Origin: Clostridiaceae bacterium
GTDB taxonomy: Bacteria > Bacillota > Clostridia > Saccharofermentanales > UBA5734
Assembly: GCA_012727965.1 (NCBI GenBank)
Contig: JAAYFZ010000205.1
Span: forward strand, 1-9,739
DNA: 9,739 nt
Direction of reading: 5' to 3'
The position numbers were made by a program, and so were the translations under genes. Positions within the stretch are counted from its first letter, which is position 1; the number at the start of each line of letters is the position of its first letter. Below are positions 6,741 through 9,739 of the stretch, piece by piece. The notes below the pieces were generated by a model. The model did no database searches and had not been told where the DNA came from. It saw only the letters and a list, made by a program, of their open reading frames with translations.

Positions 6741-6779
6741 CATAAAAGAAAATGGCAAGTCTTTTTCCAGACTTGCCAT
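6741..6779 (-). terminator. Intrinsic terminator of the queT-rsmC-mrp-lipoprotein operon
   Basis: A perfect 11-bp stem, ATGGCAAGTCT (6752-6762) with AGACTTGCCAT (6769-6779) around a 6-nt loop, is followed on the minus strand by TTTCTTTT (6751 downward). It lies about 48 bp after the stop codon of the thioredoxin-like lipoprotein gene and upstream of the XRE-cupin promoter, so it separates the two minus-strand units. Confidence 0.85.
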
Positions 6780-6826
6780 CTTAAGCATATATATGTTTTG
6801 TTTTCTTAACGAAATCTCATCTTGTC

Positions 6827-7354
6827 TCAGTTGAGATAGAGCTCGACCAGTTCTCTGAGCTTAGCTGGCGCATCATCGTCAAATCCAATCAATGAACGTT
6901 TAAGAGAAGCATCCTTGATAATGCTGAACTGCGGCATCGTCTCGACATCGAACTCTTCCGCAAGTACAGTTTCTTTATCAACATCTGCCAGGACTATCAT
7001 CAGGCGCTGATTATACTCAACAGCCATTTCCTCAAGCAGCGGCAGGATAAGAATACTAAGATCGGACATGGGATTATAAAATACTGTCAGCACGGGTACA
7101 TCAGCGCTTGCGATCAGGCGGGAATAACTATTGACCTCCCGATATAAAACACCCTCGAACTCCCCTTCGATCATCTCATAGCTTAGAAGCGCCAATGAAG
7201 CATTGTAGTTTTCTGCGCCAACCGCTTCTTTGTCATCAGATACACAGCCAGACATGACAGTCAGTGTCCAAATCAAGACCACAGATATGAACAGACAGAC
7301 GACGGCACCAGGCCGTCGTCTGCTTCTTGTCGTCTGAATTACAGGCGTAGTCAT
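6827..7354 (-). CDS. Thioredoxin-fold lipoprotein lacking the catalytic cysteines
   Basis: The protein has 175 aa. The N-terminus has a basic RSRRR stretch, a hydrophobic core (about 17-34) and the lipobox MSGC with C37 as lipidation site, so the rest is predicted to sit outside the membrane on a lipid anchor. Residues about 86-174 follow the thioredoxin pattern: a strand VPVLTVFYNP, the active-site position, helix ILILPLLEEMAVEYN, strand LMIVLADVDK, helix AEEFDV, the cis-proline loop TMPQF (P141) and a final glycine-containing strand. At the active-site position, where thioredoxin has WCGPC, this protein has MSDLS (96-100), so both cysteines are serine. It cannot be an ordinary disulfide oxidoreductase and may be a binding or chaperone-like module. 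Its ATG overlaps the Mrp stop (ATGA, 7351-7354) with no strong ribosome site of its own, so translation is coupled to Mrp. Its role is unknown. Confidence 0.8.
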   Translation of the reverse strand: MTTPVIQTTRSRRRPGAVVCLFISVVLIWTLTVMSGCVSDDKEAVGAENYNASLALLSYEMIEGEFEGVLYREVNSYSRLIASADVPVLTVFYNPMSDLSILILPLLEEMAVEYNQRLMIVLADVDKETVLAEEFDVETMPQFSIIKDASLKRSLIGFDDDAPAKLRELVELYLN

Positions 7355-8226
7355 GATTTACTCTTGATGATCTGCTCAACAGCTGCGATCGCACCGGGAA
7401 GATAATCATTATCAAAATCTTCTAGCTGACCGGCATCAATAACCTGAGCCAGTTTAGGATCGATCGGCTGACGATCAAACAGCGGTACATTCATCTCATC
7501 AGCAGCTGCCTGTGTTTTGCCTGGACCGAATATCTCGATTTTATGATCACAGTCATCACATTCGACATAGCTCATATTCTCAATGAAACCAGTAATCTTA
7601 ACATTCATCATCAAAGCCATATTGCGGGCTTTTTTCACGATCAGTGATACCAGATCCTGCGGCGTGGATACCATAAATAATCCATCAAGCGGAATCGATT
7701 GGAAAACGGTCAGAGGCACATCACCGGTACCCGGCGGCATATCTATCAACAAAACATCCAGACCATCCCAGATAACATCTGTCCAAAATTGCTTAACGAT
7801 ATTGGAAATTATCGGTCCGCGCCAGAGAACCGGCGCTTCCGGATTTTCCAGCATCAGATTGACTGATACTATCTGCACACCATTGTGAGACTGAGCTGGG
7901 AATATACCCTGCTCTTGTCCTTTTAGCATACCTTTGAGGCCGAAGGCCTTTGGAATTGATGGGCCTGTGATATCCGCATCGAGAATACCAACTGTATAGC
8001 CCTTCTTCATCAGGTTTCTGGCCAACAGGGACGTTACCATCGATTTTCCGACTCCGCCCTTGCCGCTGCAAACACCTATTACTGTCTTAATATCTGCCAG
8101 CTCATGATGCTGCTGGAATTGAGGACTGCTGTTCTGGCTGCCGGCTGCAGCTCCGTCTGAACAGTTTCCGCCATCTGATGCTGAAGAGCAGTTCTGACGG
8201 CTGCCACATGAATCACATGAAGCCAA
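7351..8226 (-). CDS. mrp: Mrp/NBP35-family iron-sulfur cluster carrier ATPase
   Basis: Mrp/ApbC/NBP35 proteins are cytoplasmic dimeric ATPases that hold and transfer [4Fe-4S] clusters. With a TTG start at 8226 the protein has 291 aa. The N-terminus MASCDSCGSRQNC has C4-x2-C7-x5-C13, matching the last three cysteines of the NBP35-type N-terminal cluster motif, plus C22. The deviant Walker A SGKGGVGKS is at 54-62, the second P-loop-associated aspartate lies in DADITGPSIPK (83-93), the switch region LIDMPPGTGD at 160-169, and the dimer-bridging CxxC at C223/C226 (ECDDCDHK). An upstream in-frame TTG at 8244 would add 6 residues but has no ribosome site; AAAGGTG (8235-8241) lies 8 nt before 8226, which decides the start. 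It follows the rRNA methyltransferase gene and overlaps the lipoprotein gene by 4 bp. Confidence 0.93.
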   Translation of the reverse strand: MASCDSCGSRQNCSSASDGGNCSDGAAAGSQNSSPQFQQHHELADIKTVIGVCSGKGGVGKSMVTSLLARNLMKKGYTVGILDADITGPSIPKAFGLKGMLKGQEQGIFPAQSHNGVQIVSVNLMLENPEAPVLWRGPIISNIVKQFWTDVIWDGLDVLLIDMPPGTGDVPLTVFQSIPLDGLFMVSTPQDLVSLIVKKARNMALMMNVKITGFIENMSYVECDDCDHKIEIFGPGKTQAAADEMNVPLFDRQPIDPKLAQVIDAGQLEDFDNDYLPGAIAAVEQIIKSKS

Positions 8227-8234
8227 TATACTCA

Positions 8235-8241
8235 CACCTTT
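8235..8241 (-). promoter_or_regulatory. Ribosome binding site that sets the mrp start
   Basis: On the minus strand AAAGGTG lies 8 nt upstream of the TTG at 8224-8226. The other in-frame candidates fit poorly: GTG at 8233-8235 overlaps this site, and TTG at 8242-8244 has only an A/T-rich sequence upstream. Confidence 0.55.
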
Positions 8242-8277
8242 CAAGTAAACTTAAAAAAATCAACAGAATAGATTATA

Positions 8278-8877
8278 TCACTTGATCACACGCAAAATCC
8301 AATAGCCCGATGATCTGGCGCAGATTTCACATTCTCCCGCTAATTCCTGTAACTTTTTTTGTGCAGAAGGAGCTCCCTGCTTCTTCTGAATCACAACATA
8401 TAGTCTGCCGCCCTCATTAAGCGCATCCCAGGATTCTTCAAAAAATTGATAAACAGTAGCCTTGCCGGCACGAATCGGCGGATTTGTCAGAATCAGATCG
8501 AAACTTCCCTCGACCTGGCTGAGACCGTCTGATTGCAGAACGTTGATATACTGCGTATGGTTAACCTTCGCATTATGCCGGGCCAGCTTGAGCGCACGAT
8601 TATTGATATCGCACATTACGACATTGAGTGCCGGCCAGACGCGCTTAAGCACGATACCAACGGCACCATAGCCACAACCAAGATCAAGCAGGCGTCCGCC
8701 GGCTTTTCCCTCTGCCTCAATCACTGTATCGAGCAGTAAACGGCTGCCGAAGTCAAGCTGTGTCTGCGAGAAAACACCGCTATCAGTCTCAAAACTGAAA
8801 TCAATACCATTTACTCTTGTATTGATCGTACGCGGCTTATGTTCAGATAGCGGATTTTCATCGAAATAATGTGACAT
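8278..8877 (-). CDS. RsmC/YbxB-like class I methyltransferase (16S rRNA guanine N2 type)
   Basis: A single-domain SAM methyltransferase of 199 aa, matching the C-terminal catalytic half of RsmC and the short Gram-positive YbxB proteins. An N-terminal stretch with FETDSGVFSQTQLDFGSRLLL (29-49) is typical of the family and contacts substrate. The SAM motif LLDLGCGYGAVGI spans 63-75, the acidic end of the second strand is D90 in VVMCDIN, and the catalytic NPP motif is N132-P133-P134 in TNPPIRAGK. E. coli RsmC makes m2G1207 in 16S rRNA; the same target is likely but not proven here. AAGGAAG lies before the ATG at 8875-8877. It sits 38 bp downstream of queT and 51 bp before mrp on the same strand. 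The family is well supported; the exact nucleotide modified is inference. Confidence 0.88.
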   Translation of the reverse strand: MSHYFDENPLSEHKPRTINTRVNGIDFSFETDSGVFSQTQLDFGSRLLLDTVIEAEGKAGGRLLDLGCGYGAVGIVLKRVWPALNVVMCDINNRALKLARHNAKVNHTQYINVLQSDGLSQVEGSFDLILTNPPIRAGKATVYQFFEESWDALNEGGRLYVVIQKKQGAPSAQKKLQELAGECEICARSSGYWILRVIK

Positions 8878-8915
8878 TTTTTCTTCCTTTTCTATGCATG
8901 ATTTTCAATATCATA

Positions 8916-9467
8916 TCATTCAGCAAGTCTGGTTTTCGACATCGCGGTCAAAAGTGGCAGACCTATCAGATAGACCACGACCGCCTCGCAGAGCAAGATT
9001 GAACCGATGCTTACAATAACAGCCCCTGCTGTTACTGCAGCCGAACCTTCGTCAATCAGAAGGAAGGGCAGATATGTTCCAACAATCAGCGCATTTGCGA
9101 TTACCGCCGGTGTTACAGCCAGAAATTTTCTACCTAGGCTTAACTCTCGTACAGGCAGCAGTGAATTTTCTCTTCTGCGAAAATAAACAGATAACTTCCA
9201 GGATATCACTGAAGCGGCAAAAGTAGCCAGACTACCACCGATAATATCTACCGGACCTAGGTTCATCGGATTAAGCAGATTAGCCAACAGACAGCCCAGT
9301 GCAAGCCCTGGTATGGCAGCTGGTGTCAGCACAGCCAGCGCGGTCATCGCCTCGGCGAGTCTGAACTGGATGATACCAAAACTAAACTGGGCAAAAGGCA
9401 AGGTCAGCACAACATAGGCCGCTGCCATGACTGCTGCAAGAGTCAGGTCATTCGTTTTTCTTCTCAT
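8916..9467 (-). CDS. queT: QueT family queuosine-precursor transporter (ECF S component)
   Basis: A 183-aa polytopic membrane protein with five to six hydrophobic segments (about 8-27, 41-65, 72-92, 113-135, 141-172). The family signature SFGIIQFRLAEA (29-40) is present, followed by TPAAIPGLALGCLLANLL (48-65), the LATFAASVISWKL segment (80-92) and a C-terminal LIGLPLL. QueT acts as the substrate-binding subunit of an energy-coupling-factor transporter and takes up queuosine precursors such as preQ1 for tRNA modification; the shared EcfAAT module would be encoded elsewhere. Starting at 9467 instead of the farther in-frame ATG at 9506 is supported by GGAGG (9476-9480) 8 nt upstream. It is the first gene of a four-gene unit. 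The leader lacks a preQ1 riboswitch that I can recognise. Confidence 0.88.
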   Translation of the reverse strand: MRRKTNDLTLAAVMAAAYVVLTLPFAQFSFGIIQFRLAEAMTALAVLTPAAIPGLALGCLLANLLNPMNLGPVDIIGGSLATFAASVISWKLSVYFRRRENSLLPVRELSLGRKFLAVTPAVIANALIVGTYLPFLLIDEGSAAVTAGAVIVSIGSILLCEAVVVYLIGLPLLTAMSKTRLAE

Positions 9468-9475
9468 GATCAGAT

Positions 9476-9480
9476 CCTCC
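9476..9480 (-). promoter_or_regulatory. Ribosome binding site that sets the queT start
   Basis: GGAGG on the minus strand lies 8 nt before the ATG at 9465-9467. The longer reading frame from 9506 would place this site inside the coding region and has no comparable site of its own. Confidence 0.7.
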
Positions 9481-9493
9481 ATCAAAATTAAGT

Positions 9494-9565
9494 CTGTACT
9501 GTTCATGACTCAAGTACAGCTGCATTAGGTGAAAAACAGTCACCTGGAGTTTATAGAGCCAGCTG
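9494..9565 (-). promoter_or_regulatory. Structured queT leader RNA with competing pairings
   Basis: In the roughly 120-nt leader, AGGTGA (9527-9532) pairs with TCACCT (9540-9545) around a 7-nt loop. The self-complementary word CAGCTG occurs at 9560-9565 and 9517-9522, and the copies can pair with each other to enclose that hairpin. A second stem, CTGTACT (9494-9500) with AGTACAG (9513-9519), shares bases 9517-9519 with the CAGCTG copy, so the two folds exclude each other. The lower stem ends 13 nt before the ribosome site at 9476-9480. This is the layout expected of a translational switch, but no known aptamer consensus is seen. Confidence 0.4.
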
Positions 9566-9595
9566 AGGAATCAACCGCCCATCAAACAATGTTAG

Positions 9596-9624
9596 ATATT
9601 ATCATTTGACAGCTCTAATAGCAA
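9596..9624 (-). promoter_or_regulatory. Promoter of the queT operon
   Basis: On the minus strand TTGCTA (9619-9624) and TAATAT (9596-9601) are spaced by 17 bp, with the extended -10 element TGA directly before the -10. Transcription would start near 9589, leaving a leader of about 120 nt before the queT start. The tRNA terminator lies just upstream, so queT needs its own promoter here. Confidence 0.55.
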
Positions 9625-9643
9625 GAGCCCATCACAAGACAAC

Positions 9644-9673
9644 AAAAAAGCACCCTGGCAAAAGCCTGGATGC
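9644..9673 (-). terminator. Intrinsic terminator of the tRNA-Asn gene
   Basis: GCACCCTGGC (9650-9659) and GCCTGGATGC (9664-9673) form a 10-position stem with one A-A mismatch and one G-T wobble around an AAAA (plus strand) loop. On the minus strand it is followed by six T (9649-9644). It starts 5 bp after the CCA end of the tRNA. Confidence 0.85.
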
Positions 9674-9678
9674 TAGAT

Positions 9679-9739
9679 TGGCTCCTCAAGTTGGACTCGA
9701 ACCAACGACCCTGCGGTTAACAGCCGCATGCTCTACCAA
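9679..9739 (-). tRNA. tRNA-Asn(GTT), 3' part (5' end beyond the window)
   Basis: Read on the minus strand, the sequence enters in the D loop (TTGGTAGAGC). It continues with anticodon stem TGCGG/CCGCA and loop CTGTTAA, whose anticodon GTT reads Asn codons, then the T arm GTTGG-TTCGAGT-CCAAC. The 3' acceptor strand TTGAGGA, discriminator G and an encoded CCA (9679-9681) follow. The 5' acceptor strand and start of the D arm, about 15 nt, lie past base 9739. Confidence 0.95.

Noticed and set aside
8227..8244. mrp starting at the TTG of 8244
   Set aside because: No ribosome site precedes it, whereas AAAGGTG fits the TTG at 8226, which puts the cysteine motif at the very N-terminus as is common in this family. 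The longer form cannot be fully excluded.
9468..9506. queT starting at the ATG of 9506
   Set aside because: The added residues are not like the family N-terminus, and the strong GGAGG lies between this ATG and the one at 9467.
9468..9600. A preQ1-I or preQ1-II riboswitch in front of queT
   Set aside because: Neither the AUAAAAAACUA tail of class I nor the CGCGGAUAACCGCC-like core of class II can be found; only generic hairpins are visible. Class III could not be judged by eye.

Overview
The window reads as a chromosomal stretch from a low-to-moderate GC Gram-positive bacterium of the phylum Bacillota, most likely a clostridial lineage. The evidence is an AraR-type GntR/LacI hybrid regulator with its 16-bp operator, an S-component-like QueT transporter, an XRE-cupin regulator paired with an AMP-forming acyl-CoA synthetase, strong Shine-Dalgarno sequences, TTG starts, and a tRNA gene with an encoded CCA end. 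The genus cannot be told from this sequence. There is no sign of a mobile element, CRISPR array, prophage or rRNA.

Left end (1-1470): a sugar-utilisation locus on the minus strand. An AraR-like repressor gene is followed by the 5' end of a fucose/arabinose-type isomerase gene. A consensus-like promoter with an AraR-like palindrome on its start site precedes the repressor gene, so the locus is probably autoregulated and sugar-induced.

Centre-left (1500-4320): radA (DNA recombination and repair ATPase) and ispD (fourth-row step of the MEP isoprenoid pathway, CDP-ME synthesis) run on the plus strand as a pair. They converge on ispF, a divergent MEcPP synthase gene on the minus strand. ispF is not next to ispD in the same operon. 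It is the last gene of a minus-strand unit made of an XRE-cupin regulator, an AMP-forming acyl-CoA synthetase and ispF, with only 5 bp between the last two genes. A hairpin plus T-run that would end this unit lies inside the ispD coding sequence.

Right part (6740-9739): a second minus-strand operon runs from a promoter near 9596-9624 through queT (queuosine-precursor uptake), an RsmC/YbxB-like 16S rRNA methyltransferase, an Mrp/NBP35 Fe-S carrier ATPase and a thioredoxin-fold lipoprotein, and ends at a strong terminator at 6741-6779. The lipoprotein overlaps the Mrp gene by 4 bp, and its two catalytic thioredoxin cysteines are both serine. The queT leader holds two mutually exclusive pairings. 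Upstream lie a tRNA-Asn(GTT) gene, cut by the window edge, and its terminator.

Most of the window is housekeeping sequence. The parts most worth a second look are the Ser-x-x-Ser thioredoxin-like lipoprotein coupled to Mrp, the atypical IspF embedded in an acyl-CoA synthetase operon, and the queT leader RNA.
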